Positions 1-8,738 of a stretch of 21,479 nucleotides of DNA are shown here, in pieces; the first letter of the stretch is position 1, and every line of letters begins with the position of its first letter. The stretch is taken from positions 1 through 21,479 of the forward strand of contig CAJUHY010000046.1 in assembly GCA_910585895.1 (NCBI GenBank). The letters run 5' to 3'. The translations under genes were made by a program, and so were the position numbers. This DNA is from an uncultured Lachnospiraceae bacterium. Lineage in GTDB: Bacteria; Bacillota; Clostridia; Lachnospirales; Lachnospiraceae. The notes below the pieces were generated by a model, which saw nothing but the letters and a program-made list of their open reading frames with translations, was not told the DNA's origin and did no database searches.

Positions 1-72
1 GTGAAATATTTCTGCGACAGGGGCATCCCCTGCAAAACAGGCACTACCACGAAGGAGGCAAACAGGCAATGA
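1..72 (+). CDS. C-terminal tail of a probable glycyl-radical-enzyme activase (partial)
   Basis: Reading frame 1 is open from the window edge to a TGA at 70-72 and encodes 23 residues ending in CDRGIPCKTGTTTKEANRQ. The stop overlaps the ATG of the next gene as ATGA, so the two are probably translationally coupled. The downstream gene is a glycyl radical enzyme. These enzymes are normally paired with a radical-SAM activase that often ends in a short aromatic/Gly-Ile motif like the one seen here. No catalytic motif lies inside the window, so the identity rests on position and on this weak C-terminal resemblance. It could be another co-transcribed gene, or chance open frame. Confidence 0.45.
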   Translation: MKYFCDRGIPCKTGTTTKEANRQ

Positions 73-2582
73 CAGCAATAAAACCGATTGGCACAGAAGC
101 ATTCGACAAACATTACGGCATTGGATACCAGGTGGGACATGACGGCTTTTCGCCATATGCGCGCGTAAACAAGCTGAGAAAAGTGTTTTTGGCCCGTAAA
201 TTCAATATCGATATCCAACGGGCAAGGCTTATCACGCAAACCTACAAAGAGAATCCGCAGATGTCTCCTAAACTGAAGACAGCATATGCCCTAAAAAATA
301 TTCTTGAGCATGTAAATATCGACTTGTATGAAGATGAATTATTGGCAGGAGAATTGGCTGCGCCGGCAAAAGCAGCCCCCATTTACCCGGAATTCTCGGT
401 AAACTGGATCATAGATGAACTGCGCAACCATCCCTTCGACCAACGGCCGCATGACAAGTTTTATATTACTGACGAAGATAAAGAGGAATTACTGGAACTG
501 CTGGAATTTTGGCGCGGCAGGACCATTGCAGATGCCGTGGAAGCAAATCTGACAGAAGACCAGAAAAAGGGATGCGAGATGGGCAAAAAGGTCTATATGA
601 CAAACCTTTATCATTTCGGCGGCGTTGGGCATTTTGTCATGGATTACGAAAAACTCCTGCGTATCGGTTATCATGGACTGATTGCGGAGGCAAAAGCGGC
701 TTATGGCAGTTTGTCTGCTGCAGAGGAAGACTATCTGGAGAAGAAAGAATTCTATGAGGCAATGCTGATTGAACTGCAAGCTGCCTGCACTTACATCAAC
801 CGCTATGCCGCTCTGGCAGAAGAACGCAGCCAGCAGGAACAGAACCCCAAACGCCAGGAAGAACTTCGGCAGATTGCGCAGAACTGCCGGCAGATTGCCG
901 GAGGTCCTGCCAAAACCATGTGGCAGGCGATTCAGCTCTGGCATTTTGCCACCACCATCACACTGATTGAATCCAACGGTCATTCCGTCTCTTACGGAAG
1001 GATGGACCAATGGCTGTACCCCTATTACAAAAGCGACATGGAGAATCATGTCATTACCAAAGAGTTTGCCCAGGAGCTGCTGGAATGCGCCTATGTGAAA
1101 ATGGGTAATCCCTCCAAACTAAAAGACCGGATGACTGTGGAAGTCCGCAATGGACGCGGATGGGGCGGAGAAAGCCTTACCATCGGCGGCGTTGACGAGA
1201 ACGGCAATGATGTCACGAATGATTTGACCTTTATGCTGCTTGAGGCTTCTGTTCATACCCGCATGATGAATCCCTGGGTCTGTGTACGGATGCACGAAAA
1301 TACGCCCTACGAACTGAAAGTTAAGACGGTGGAATGTATCCGTGCCGGCTACGGACACCCCAAAATCTTCAATGATGACGTCGCCATCAAGGCCATGCAG
1401 CGAAAAGGTATGAGCCTTTCCGAGGCAAGGGGCTACGCAGTTGTCGGCTGTGTGGAACCGGACCTTCCAGGACAGGAGTACGGCTATCACGATGCAGCAT
1501 ACATCAATATCGCCAAAGTGATGGAACTTGCGCTGAACGGCGGACAATGTATTGACTGCAGCAGCCAATGTCCGAGATACCAGGAATGTGCCGGAGCTGG
1601 TAAGACTTTAGGACCCAACACCGGAATGCTCAGCAATTTGCAGAATATAGCGGAAGTCGTAGAGAGTTTCCAGCAGCAAATGCAGTTCTGGACAGAACAG
1701 ATGTGCAGCGGGCTGAATATGATAGAAACCATTCACAAAGAAATGAAGCCGCTGCCCTACGCTTCTGCATTTTTTAACAACTGTATCGCTTCTGGCAGAG
1801 ACCTTGGGGAAGGCGGAGCCCGCTATAATTTTACAGGCCCCCAGGCAAGCGGTATCGGAACCTGTGCAGATATCCTCTCCACCATCAAGCAGCTTGTTTT
1901 TGATGAAAAACGTTACAGCGGCGCAGAACTGCTGCAGGCAGTGAAAGACAACTGGCAGGGACACGAGATATTGTACGCTCTGGTAAACAGCAGCAAGGTA
2001 CATCATTATGGCAATGATGATGATTACGCGGATGATTTGTTCCGGGAAGTATTTGAATGTTACTGCCGCAATATCAACGGCAGGAAAAACCCTCGGGGCG
2101 GATACTTCTGCCCTGGCGTATATACGGTCAATGCCAACGTGGGGCTGGGACTTGGTCTGGGCGCTTCCTTAGATGGAAGGAAAAGCGGCGAACCCATTTC
2201 CGACAACATGGGGCCCGTGCATACGCACGCCGCCTCCCACGATATCAGTGGTCCTACAGCCATTGCCAACTCCGTTACCAAAGCCGACCACAGCCTCGCC
2301 ACTAACGGAACGCTCCTCAACTGGAAATTTCCGCCGGAATGCGTTGCTGGACTGGAGGGCCGGGAAAATCTGGTAGGCTTCATCGGCGCTTACCTGCAAA
2401 AGGGTGGAATGCACTGCCAGTTTAATATTATGAGCAACGAAATGATGAAAGCGGCAATGGAAACGCCGGAAGATTATAAAGATATGCTTGTGCGGGTGGC
2501 TGGCTACAGCGCATACTTCGTAGAGCTGGGAAAACCTCTGCAGATGGATTTAATTCGCCGGACGGAATTGGCATTTTCCTAA
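69..2582 (+). CDS. Glycyl radical enzyme (PFL2/dehydratase-lyase superfamily), substrate unassigned
   Basis: Complete 837-residue cytosolic glycyl radical enzyme with SD gaaggagg at 50-57. Two signatures are clear: the thiyl-radical loop GCVEP (Cys461, Glu463) and the C-terminal glycyl radical box RVAGYSAYF (Gly812). Residues 300-320 carry the conserved ESNGHS-GRMDQ stretch. Cys461-x-Glu463 is typical of dehydratases, C-N and C-S lyases and arylacetate decarboxylases, and unlike the Cys-Cys pair of pyruvate formate-lyase. A cysteine-rich insertion follows the active site at 494-507 (C-x2-C-x3-C-x5-C). A radical-SAM activase is needed to make the glycyl radical, and the overlapping upstream gene is the likely source. 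No microcompartment shell genes are visible. I cannot choose between dehydratase, sulfonate lyase and arylacetate decarboxylase from the sequence alone. The enzyme would be oxygen-sensitive, which fits an anaerobe. Confidence 0.9.
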   Translation: MTAIKPIGTEAFDKHYGIGYQVGHDGFSPYARVNKLRKVFLARKFNIDIQRARLITQTYKENPQMSPKLKTAYALKNILEHVNIDLYEDELLAGELAAPAKAAPIYPEFSVNWIIDELRNHPFDQRPHDKFYITDEDKEELLELLEFWRGRTIADAVEANLTEDQKKGCEMGKKVYMTNLYHFGGVGHFVMDYEKLLRIGYHGLIAEAKAAYGSLSAAEEDYLEKKEFYEAMLIELQAACTYINRYAALAEERSQQEQNPKRQEELRQIAQNCRQIAGGPAKTMWQAIQLWHFATTITLIESNGHSVSYGRMDQWLYPYYKSDMENHVITKEFAQELLECAYVKMGNPSKLKDRMTVEVRNGRGWGGESLTIGGVDENGNDVTNDLTFMLLEASVHTRMMNPWVCVRMHENTPYELKVKTVECIRAGYGHPKIFNDDVAIKAMQRKGMSLSEARGYAVVGCVEPDLPGQEYGYHDAAYINIAKVMELALNGGQCIDCSSQCPRYQECAGAGKTLGPNTGMLSNLQNIAEVVESFQQQMQFWTEQMCSGLNMIETIHKEMKPLPYASAFFNNCIASGRDLGEGGARYNFTGPQASGIGTCADILSTIKQLVFDEKRYSGAELLQAVKDNWQGHEILYALVNSSKVHHYGNDDDYADDLFREVFECYCRNINGRKNPRGGYFCPGVYTVNANVGLGLGLGASLDGRKSGEPISDNMGPVHTHAASHDISGPTAIANSVTKADHSLATNGTLLNWKFPPECVAGLEGRENLVGFIGAYLQKGGMHCQFNIMSNEMMKAAMETPEDYKDMLVRVAGYSAYFVELGKPLQMDLIRRTELAFS

Positions 2583-2657
2583 GTTTTCGTTCGCTACAAA
2601 CCTATCCTAGCTCGAATTCGCTTCTTCTCGCTAGAGGCTGGCGCCCTATAAAATTAA

Positions 2658-2695
2658 AAACTCGGAGGAAAAAGTAAACTTTTTCTTCCGAGTTT
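2658..2695. terminator. Bidirectional rho-independent terminator between the glycyl radical enzyme gene and argS
   Basis: A 17-bp stem (2658-2674 with 2679-2695, one G-U type mismatch) closes a TAAA loop. On the minus strand it is followed by TTTTTAATTT, a good tail for argS. On the plus strand a weaker TATAAATTTT tail follows, serving the convergent glycyl radical enzyme gene. Confidence 0.85.
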
Positions 2696-2721
2696 ATAAA
2701 TTTTACACGGCTTGTAGCTAA

Positions 2722-4491
2722 CTACATCTTTTCCGGAGCTTCAAATCCCAGAACTTCAATACAGATCTCCAATGCCCTCTTCGTCAATTCCAACAGGCAG
2801 ATATAACCCGCCTGCACCATCTCATCCTGCTCAGCAAGGATTTTCGTCTCATGGTAGAAATGGTTAAAAGCATTGGCAAGGTCATAAATGTAGGCGCACA
2901 CCTTATGGGGGGCTGTATCTGCAAAGGCAGATTCCATCATGCTGTTGAATTTGCTGATTTCTAACATCAGCGCCTTCTCACTCTCAGAATGCGCCGCCAG
3001 TATCGTTGCGCCATCTGGCAGCGTTTTCTGCTCCTGATATTTCTTCAGGATAGATTTAATGCGCACAATTGTGTACAAAATGTAAGGACCCGTATTGCCT
3101 TCAAAAGAAGTAAAACGTTCCACATCAAAAATATAATCCTTAGCCGCCTGGTTGGACAAATCACCATATTTGATAGCGGAAAGGGCTACCATTTTGGCAG
3201 TCTTACGCCCCTCTTCCTCTTCCACCGTATGGTTGTCCGATATCTTCTTATACATTTCCTCATTTATCTCATTGACCAGATATTCCAGACGCATCACACC
3301 GCCCTCGCGCGTCTTAAAGGGCTTGCCGTCCTTACCGTTCATCGTGCCGAATCCTAAGAACTTTAAATCTGTCTCCGGACTCACCAATCCTGTCTTCCTC
3401 GCACAGCGGAATACCTGTGTGAAATACAGCTCCTGCCGCTTGTCCACCACGTAGATAATTTCATCCGGGCAGTAATCCCGCATACGCCAGACAATCGTTG
3501 CCAAATCTGTCGTATTGTAAAGGGAGGCGCCATCCGATTTGAGAATCATACAGGGCGGAACTTCCTTGGTGTCGGTATCTTCCTTCACATCTACAACCAG
3601 CGCGCCCTCGCTCATATGTGCAAATCCATCGTCTTTCATCTTCTGCACCATCTCCGGGATAAAGGGCTGGGCATCCGATTCCCCTTTCCACAATTCAAAA
3701 GATACATGCAAATTCTCATAATTGCGCTTTAAGTCACTGACAGAAACATTTAAAATATGCGTAAGCAAAGCCTGATAGCCCTTACGTCCTTGCTGCAGTT
3801 CATACGTTGCCTGCATCGCGGCTTCCTTATAACTCTCGTCCTCTTTCGATTTGGCGCTTGCTGCGGGATAAATGTCCTCCAACTCAGAAATCGTAAACGG
3901 CGCATCCTCGGGATATGCCCCTTCGTAATCTTCTTTGAAATAGACAAGTTCCGGCTTACGCTCTTTCAATTCCGTGATAATCAATCCCATCTGCAGACCC
4001 CAATCGCCTAAATGTACATCGCCTATCATCGTATGACCCATAAATCTGCCTATCCGTTTAACACTCTCCCCGATAATGGCAGAACGCAGATGTCCCACAT
4101 GAAGGGGCTTTGCTACATTTGGCCCGCCGTAATCAATCATGATAGTTCTGGGCGCTTTGCTCTTCTCACAGCCCAGACGCTGCTCATCCGCACTCATCTG
4201 CCGCAGATACCCTGCCAGATACTCTGCATCCAGTTTGAGATTCAAAAACCCAGGCTTCACCGATTCTGCAGAGGCAAACATCTCATTTCCGCTCAAGCTC
4301 TCTGCAATCTTATCTGAAATTAAAAAGGGCACGCATTTATATTCTTTGACCGCTGCCATCGCACCATTACACTGATATTCACATAAATCCGGACGGTTAG
4401 AAAGCGTCACCCTGCCATATTTGGGGTCATAACCGTTTGCCGTAAAGGCCTGCTCTACTTCTCTGCTGATAAGTTCCAAGATTTTTTCCAT
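2722..4491 (-). CDS. argS: Arginyl-tRNA synthetase
   Basis: Class I aminoacyl-tRNA synthetase that charges tRNA-Arg with arginine in the cytosol. The 589 residues match the family length. Residues 1-90 form the ArgRS-specific N-terminal domain. The ATP-binding HIGH motif appears as HVGH (131-134) inside PLHVGHLRSA, just after the ArgRS hallmark DYGGPNVAKP. The C-terminal 130 residues match the helical DALR anticodon-binding domain. No canonical KMSKS is present: the matching region reads FKTREGG, as in many ArgRS enzymes. SD GAGGAA lies 7 bases before the ATG. It appears to be transcribed alone, from its own promoter to its own terminator. I see no T-box leader. Confidence 0.97.
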   Translation of the reverse strand: MEKILELISREVEQAFTANGYDPKYGRVTLSNRPDLCEYQCNGAMAAVKEYKCVPFLISDKIAESLSGNEMFASAESVKPGFLNLKLDAEYLAGYLRQMSADEQRLGCEKSKAPRTIMIDYGGPNVAKPLHVGHLRSAIIGESVKRIGRFMGHTMIGDVHLGDWGLQMGLIITELKERKPELVYFKEDYEGAYPEDAPFTISELEDIYPAASAKSKEDESYKEAAMQATYELQQGRKGYQALLTHILNVSVSDLKRNYENLHVSFELWKGESDAQPFIPEMVQKMKDDGFAHMSEGALVVDVKEDTDTKEVPPCMILKSDGASLYNTTDLATIVWRMRDYCPDEIIYVVDKRQELYFTQVFRCARKTGLVSPETDLKFLGFGTMNGKDGKPFKTREGGVMRLEYLVNEINEEMYKKISDNHTVEEEEGRKTAKMVALSAIKYGDLSNQAAKDYIFDVERFTSFEGNTGPYILYTIVRIKSILKKYQEQKTLPDGATILAAHSESEKALMLEISKFNSMMESAFADTAPHKVCAYIYDLANAFNHFYHETKILAEQDEMVQAGYICLLELTKRALEICIEVLGFEAPEKM

Positions 4492-4531
4492 TTTCGTTCC
4501 TCATTCCTTCCTTACTTGCACTGTTCTTTTT

Positions 4532-4560
4532 ATCATAACAAAAAGTGGGTCAGATGTCAC
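4532..4560 (-). promoter_or_regulatory. Sigma-A promoter of argS
   Basis: On the minus strand GTGACA (-35, 4555-4560) is separated by 17 bp from TATGAT (-10, 4532-4537). Each hexamer matches consensus at five of six positions. The predicted start gives a leader of roughly 35 bases before the argS ATG, too short for a T-box. Confidence 0.7.
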
Positions 4561-4692
4561 TTGTTTTTTGTTATGAATCACGGAAACATTTCGGCTCTAT
4601 GATTTACAAAATGTGGAATCTCAAAATATTCAGACCTTGTCTTTCATCCATAAATATGATAACTTAATAAGAAAATATGAGGAGAAATAGTT

Positions 4693-5970
4693 ATGGAAAA
4701 ATTAAGAACAAAATTTAAGTTTACTATGCTTGTTTTTGCCGTTGTCCTGCTGATAACGCCCGGCGCAAACATACCAGCCAGCAGCAATATCGTACATGCA
4801 GAAACCACGGTCTATGTAACCCCAACCGGTTCCAAATACCACTCCCATAAATGTGGGAACGGCACTTATACTCCTGCCCCGCTATCCAGCGCGCTGTCAA
4901 GGGGTCTGACCCCCTGCAGCAAATGTTTTGGCAACGGTTATATTCCAAGCCCGGAACCGGCCCCGCAGCCGACCCCACCCCCAGCGGCAAAACCCATAAA
5001 AATTAACAAAACGTCCATTTTACTGTTGAAAGGACAGACAGCAAAATTAAAAATCAGCAATGCCACAGAGGCCATATCCTGGCATTCTTCCAAACCATCT
5101 GTCGCTAAAATCTCGGGAAGCGGCAAAATAACTGCAAAGAAAAAAGGAAAAGCAATCATCACAGCAACCATGGGAACCATTACCAAAAAATGTACTGTGA
5201 CGGTTGAAACTCCAAAAATAAGCGATACCAGTTTATCCTTGAATCTAAACCAGACAAAAAAATTGAAGTTATCTGGCTGTAAGCATTCTGTAAAATGGAC
5301 CAGCAGCAATTCCTCCGTTGCCAAAGTCAAAAGAGGAACGGTAACCGCCAGACGCGTAGGCTCTGCTAAAATAACCGCCAAAGTACATGGAAAAAAATTT
5401 ATCTGTAAAGTAGTCGTAAAAAAACCTACGGTACAAAAAATTTTGTTAGGAACAAGTTCTGTGCAGATGGAATATTGGAAATCGCAGGAATTAAAAATTA
5501 GCACACTTCCAGCAAAAGCCATAAGATACCATGAGATTTCCGTAACATCCTCTGACCCATCAATTGTTCGTGCCTCCTTCGATGATTATGATAACACTGT
5601 TCTCTTAGAAAGCAATAATAATTCAGGAACGGCTGTAATCACCGTATCTATAGGCAGCAAGACGGCGACATGTCAGGTAAATGTAGCTCCTGCTCCTATC
5701 ACTGCACTGACATTGGACACGACCGCGCTAACCCTAAAAACAGCCAGCGTAGAGATTATTTCTTTTCGCACGGAACCAAATAATTCCGCTATATATTATG
5801 ATATTACCTGGACTTCATCCGACCCTTCCGTTGCAACCGTAAAAGGCTCCGACGGCTCTGATTATGCATATATCAAAGCTGTTAGTGAAGGGGAGGCTGA
5901 CATCACCGTAACCGTGGGCAATAAGACCGCTGTCTGTCATGTAATTGTGATTAAATCCGACAGCATTTAA
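4693..5970 (+). CDS. Secreted protein with bacterial Ig-like (Big_2) repeats
   Basis: A 425-residue exported protein. Residues 1-36 are a Sec signal peptide: basic start, hydrophobic core 10-22, cleavage likely after VHA. Residues 39-80 form a small Cys/His module (YVTPTGSKYH, then C54, C75-x2-C78) common in secreted Firmicute proteins. A proline-rich linker (85-100) precedes about four Big_2-type modules (roughly 102-173, 174-245, 246-330, 331-420). Each has the recurring W-x-SS-x-P/S-S-x-A pattern and ends in a G-x-A-x-I-T-V strand. There is no LPXTG, transmembrane segment or catalytic domain, so it may stay in the wall through weak interactions or be released. SD GAGGAG sits 8 bases from the ATG. 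An adhesin or wall-associated role is inferred. It is monocistronic and convergent with the DapF-like gene. Confidence 0.85.
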   Translation: MEKLRTKFKFTMLVFAVVLLITPGANIPASSNIVHAETTVYVTPTGSKYHSHKCGNGTYTPAPLSSALSRGLTPCSKCFGNGYIPSPEPAPQPTPPPAAKPIKINKTSILLLKGQTAKLKISNATEAISWHSSKPSVAKISGSGKITAKKKGKAIITATMGTITKKCTVTVETPKISDTSLSLNLNQTKKLKLSGCKHSVKWTSSNSSVAKVKRGTVTARRVGSAKITAKVHGKKFICKVVVKKPTVQKILLGTSSVQMEYWKSQELKISTLPAKAIRYHEISVTSSDPSIVRASFDDYDNTVLLESNNNSGTAVITVSIGSKTATCQVNVAPAPITALTLDTTALTLKTASVEIISFRTEPNNSAIYYDITWTSSDPSVATVKGSDGSDYAYIKAVSEGEADITVTVGNKTAVCHVIVIKSDSI

Positions 5971-6024
5971 CGATACAATTCACGAGCATTTTACATATCT
6001 TCTTTTCCACGTCTCCCAACATAC

Positions 6025-6876
6025 CTACGATAAAAAATGCTCCGCCAGCGTGAAAGTACCCACCTGCTCCACGCTCCCGGTCATATAAATCGTATCCGTC
6101 TCATCTATCTCTATGGTAAGGTCTCCGCCCTGCATATGCACAGTGACCACGTGATCCACAAGTCCCATGCGTTTTGCTGCGGCTGCTGCTGCACAGGCCC
6201 CAGTACCGGAAGCGAGTGTGTAACCTGCTCCCCTCTCATAGATTTCAATGGTTATATTTCGCCTGTCAATGACTTTACAGAGCTGCATATTGGTTTTGTT
6301 GGGGAAATACGAGGACTGCTCCACATAGGGACCAAGCAATTTAGCTTTCTGGGGCGTCACCTCTTCCATCATTATCACGCAGTTGGGATTCCCCACCGAC
6401 AGACAGGTCGTGTTATAATCGTTATCCCAAAAACGCAGATGGGCATTGATAATCTCCGTCTTCAGACCATCCATGTCCATCTGCGGTCCTGCATATACAG
6501 GCTTGCCCATATTGACGCGCATAACGCTTCCGTCTTCCTGCAAAAATTCCACCTTTACTTCGCCTGCCAATGTATCCAGCGAAAACTCTTTTTCCTTGAT
6601 ATAGCCCTCATCCCAAAGATATTTTGCAAAAATCCGCACGCCGTTTCCACTCTGCTCCGCCTCGGAACCATCAGCATTAAAAATACGTACTTTCATTTTT
6701 CCATCTTCCTGAATCGGACCATACAAGAGACCGTCTGCACCGACGCCAAAATTTCTGCGGCACAACATCTCGATATTACGGCTCTGCAGCGCCAATACAT
6801 TTTTATGAGGGTCCAACACCAAATAATCGTTTCCCAAACCATGATATTTACTCAATGTAATATTGCCCATATTCAC
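6025..6876 (-). CDS. DapF-family epimerase homologue lacking both catalytic cysteines
   Basis: Full-length (283 residues) member of the diaminopimelate epimerase fold family. It keeps the N-terminal KYHGLGNDY box, FNADGSE, GNPN and the RGAG substrate loop. True DapF interconverts LL- and meso-diaminopimelate using two cysteines (QCGNG and ACGTG). Here both are serine: Ser76 in QSGNG (codon AGT) and Ser223 in ASGTG (codon TCC). The Glu that usually follows the RGAG loop is also changed (GAGYT instead of GAGET). The remaining structure is well preserved, so this looks like a maintained subfamily rather than a decaying gene. Automated annotation will call it dapF, but epimerase activity is doubtful. 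The start is GTG at 6876 with SD GAGGAAG, or ATG at 6870 with AAGGG. No other lysine-pathway genes are adjacent. Confidence 0.85.
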   Translation of the reverse strand: MNMGNITLSKYHGLGNDYLVLDPHKNVLALQSRNIEMLCRRNFGVGADGLLYGPIQEDGKMKVRIFNADGSEAEQSGNGVRIFAKYLWDEGYIKEKEFSLDTLAGEVKVEFLQEDGSVMRVNMGKPVYAGPQMDMDGLKTEIINAHLRFWDNDYNTTCLSVGNPNCVIMMEEVTPQKAKLLGPYVEQSSYFPNKTNMQLCKVIDRRNITIEIYERGAGYTLASGTGACAAAAAAKRMGLVDHVVTVHMQGGDLTIEIDETDTIYMTGSVEQVGTFTLAEHFLS

Positions 6877-7265
6877 CCTTACTCTTCCTCAAAAACTGTC
6901 TTTCTTTTATCTTATGCCCAAGTTTTATGCCATATGAATAAGGCTAAAAAGGGAAGCGACTATAAATGCGGCGCTTATAAAACACTTTTGAACAATAAAC
7001 TTAAACCCTTAAGTGTATGAAGTGCAAAACTTGCATTTGAAAGCTTTTCGCAACTTTGCTATTTTCTAACAAAGGAAATTATGTACACCTTATCGCTTTA
7101 TATGATTTCACACAATATTCTCCTTGTTCTGCACAATCATAAGGGCAAATTCAAGGGCAGGAAAATCTGATAACAAGATATAACAGAGTGTGGCAATCGG
7201 AGAACTGTGACATATGTGCGAATATATTATTTTGGAGGATACTTTTAAGTGCATTGAGGTCACCA
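6877..7265. other. Intergenic region between the dapF-like gene and sdpI, no gene recognised
   Basis: This 389-bp stretch must contain the dapF-like promoter, but I found no convincing -35/-10 pair. No RNA gene or coding frame with an SD is supported. An open plus-strand frame beginning near 7214 runs antisense into sdpI and looks like a shadow. Confidence 0.5.
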
Positions 7266-8351
7266 TTACTTACCAACTTTTTCTATCATTATCTCGTATA
7301 ATGCCTTCGTTTCCTTTGTATCGCTCATTCCGATTACAAGGGTTTTTTCGCCAGAAGTCAAAACGAGATGTTCTTTTGCACCTGTATAGGAATACAAGGT
7401 ATATGAGCCAAATTCATCATTCTGGAAAATGCCCATAGACAGTCTTGGCGATCCGAACCCATTTGTGCGAACACCTACATCTAAATCCTTGCGGTATTCA
7501 ACAGTTTCGATTTCTGAATAGTTGATTTCCACGTCTGTCCAATAGGTTGCGTTTATCGTTAATGCTGTATCTTCACACTTTACCTCAATGTTACCAGTAA
7601 ACATCAAAAGGGCAACACCTAATAAAATGATAGGTACGATAACTGCGGTTATTCTGAGCGCAATTTTTTCTGCACCGCTTCTGGGAGCTTCAGCATATAC
7701 AATACCTTCCTTTTGATGCTGTTTGTAAATGGAATAAGAGTAAACTATAGGGATAATCGCCAAAGCAGCAATCACACATACCACAACCAATACCATCACT
7801 TTTAGAGGAAGAAAAATGGAGAATAACAAAATAAGTCCTCCAACTACCCAGACCTTACCGCCAAATCTATGCGTTTTATTCCAATTCTCCTCGTTATTCA
7901 ACGCCCAAGAAATCTTAATCCCCAGCGTTCTGTTTTGTTTTACTTTGGGTAAGTAATTGCCTATAAAGATGAACATTACTCCAAGCAGAGCCGGCATAAA
8001 AAAGTCTAAATCAAATTCTTTGCCAAAAGCTGCACGATACATTATTCCGTTTGTGAAAAGGGATATAACTGGAAAAATCCAAAATAGCATTCCTAATGCT
8101 TTTTGATTTTGATTCTTTTGTTTTTTATCCAATGAAGTAAACAGCAAGCAAAGAAAATGCAAAATCAGAAGTATGATAGGTGTACCAAACACAACAAACA
8201 CTTTTCCGCCAAATCCATCCGCATTTCCGTCTGCACCCCAATGAGTCGTCATAATGTCTGGCAAATCATTCCACATAATGATTCCGAATAAAATCGGAAG
8301 CAAAATAATGATAGACGATATTACGACCTTCAATTTGTTCTTTTTAAACAT
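7266..8351 (-). CDS. sdpI: SdpI/DUF1648-family integral membrane protein with C-terminal soluble domain
   Basis: Polytopic membrane protein of about 361 residues. An N-terminal DUF1648 segment (helix, then LPDIMTTHWGADGNADGFGGK) is followed by several helices and the SdpI core KINRTLGIKISWALNNEENWNKTHRFGGK-like box (seen as RTLGIKISWAL and NWNKTHRFGGK). The last ~110 residues, after two more helices, look like a small beta-rich PH-type domain. In Bacillus, SdpI gives immunity to the SdpC killing toxin and sequesters SdpR. Homologues without SdpC are widespread, and no sdpABC is seen here. ATG 8351 is preferred over 8357 because AAAGGAG then lies 9 bases upstream. It overlaps the sdpR end by 8 bases, implying coupling. 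Confidence 0.82.
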   Translation of the reverse strand: MFKKNKLKVVISSIIILLPILFGIIMWNDLPDIMTTHWGADGNADGFGGKVFVVFGTPIILLILHFLCLLFTSLDKKQKNQNQKALGMLFWIFPVISLFTNGIMYRAAFGKEFDLDFFMPALLGVMFIFIGNYLPKVKQNRTLGIKISWALNNEENWNKTHRFGGKVWVVGGLILLFSIFLPLKVMVLVVVCVIAALAIIPIVYSYSIYKQHQKEGIVYAEAPRSGAEKIALRITAVIVPIILLGVALLMFTGNIEVKCEDTALTINATYWTDVEINYSEIETVEYRKDLDVGVRTNGFGSPRLSMGIFQNDEFGSYTLYSYTGAKEHLVLTSGEKTLVIGMSDTKETKALYEIMIEKVGK

Positions 8352-8619
8352 TATCATTATCTCCTTTCAAATCTGCAATCCAAAGCAGGGTTTCCTCTAA
8401 AACAGAGGTGTTGATTTCATAGAAAATGAACTTTCCTTCCCTTGTGTCTCTAATTAAGTCAGCCTCCTTCAATACCGACAGATGTCTTGAAATTGATGGT
8501 GCTGTTACCGAGAAATGATCGGTAATTTCACCCGCCGACATTCGTCCCTTTTTCAGTATATTGAGTATTTCCCGGCGAATTGGATCGGCAAGTGCTTTAA
8601 GTGTCTGTTGCAACCCCAT
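8344..8619 (-). CDS. sdpR: ArsR/SdpR-family autorepressor
   Basis: A 91-residue winged-helix repressor of the ArsR group. It opens with LKALADPIRREILNIL, has the recognition helix region SAGEITDHFSVTAPSISRHLSVLKEADLI, then a wing (TREGKFIFYEI). No metal-binding cysteines are seen, which fits SdpR rather than a metal sensor. The start is the ATG at 8619, 5 bases after a strong AAAGGAGG. The frame upstream of it overlaps the promoter and is not coding. It is the first gene of a two-gene operon with sdpI. In the Bacillus paradigm SdpR represses sdpRI, and SdpI traps SdpR at the membrane when toxin is present. The perfect palindrome at its transcription start supports autorepression. Confidence 0.88.
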   Translation of the reverse strand: MGLQQTLKALADPIRREILNILKKGRMSAGEITDHFSVTAPSISRHLSVLKEADLIRDTREGKFIFYEINTSVLEETLLWIADLKGDNDNV

Positions 8620-8631
8620 TGTTTGACCTCC

Positions 8632-8656
8632 TTTAACAATTAACCTAATTGTTAAA
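8632..8656. promoter_or_regulatory. Palindromic SdpR operator
   Basis: TTTAACAATTA and TAATTGTTAAA form a perfect 11-bp inverted repeat around a 3-base centre. It covers the predicted transcription start and abuts the sdpR SD, so a bound dimer would block initiation. Assignment to SdpR is inferred from position. Confidence 0.8.
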
Positions 8657-8659
8657 TAT

Positions 8660-8688
8660 ACTATATACATTTGGAGTACAATTGTCAA
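8660..8688 (-). promoter_or_regulatory. Sigma-A promoter of sdpR-sdpI
   Basis: Minus strand: consensus TTGACA (8683-8688), a 17-bp spacer and TATAGT (8660-8665). It is the strongest promoter visible in the window, and the palindromic operator begins 3 bases downstream of the -10. Confidence 0.88.
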
Positions 8689-8738
8689 TAGGGTTCGCTA
8701 AAGTTTTCATATAATGATTTGCCCCCCTCATTAACACA

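Noticed and set aside
4492..4692. T-box or riboswitch upstream of argS
   Set aside because: The predicted leader is only about 35 bases and no T-box sequence is present.
6037..7020. Long plus-strand open frame (327 codons) opposite the dapF-like gene
   Set aside because: Antisense shadow of a gene with clear family motifs; no SD and composition unlike a protein.
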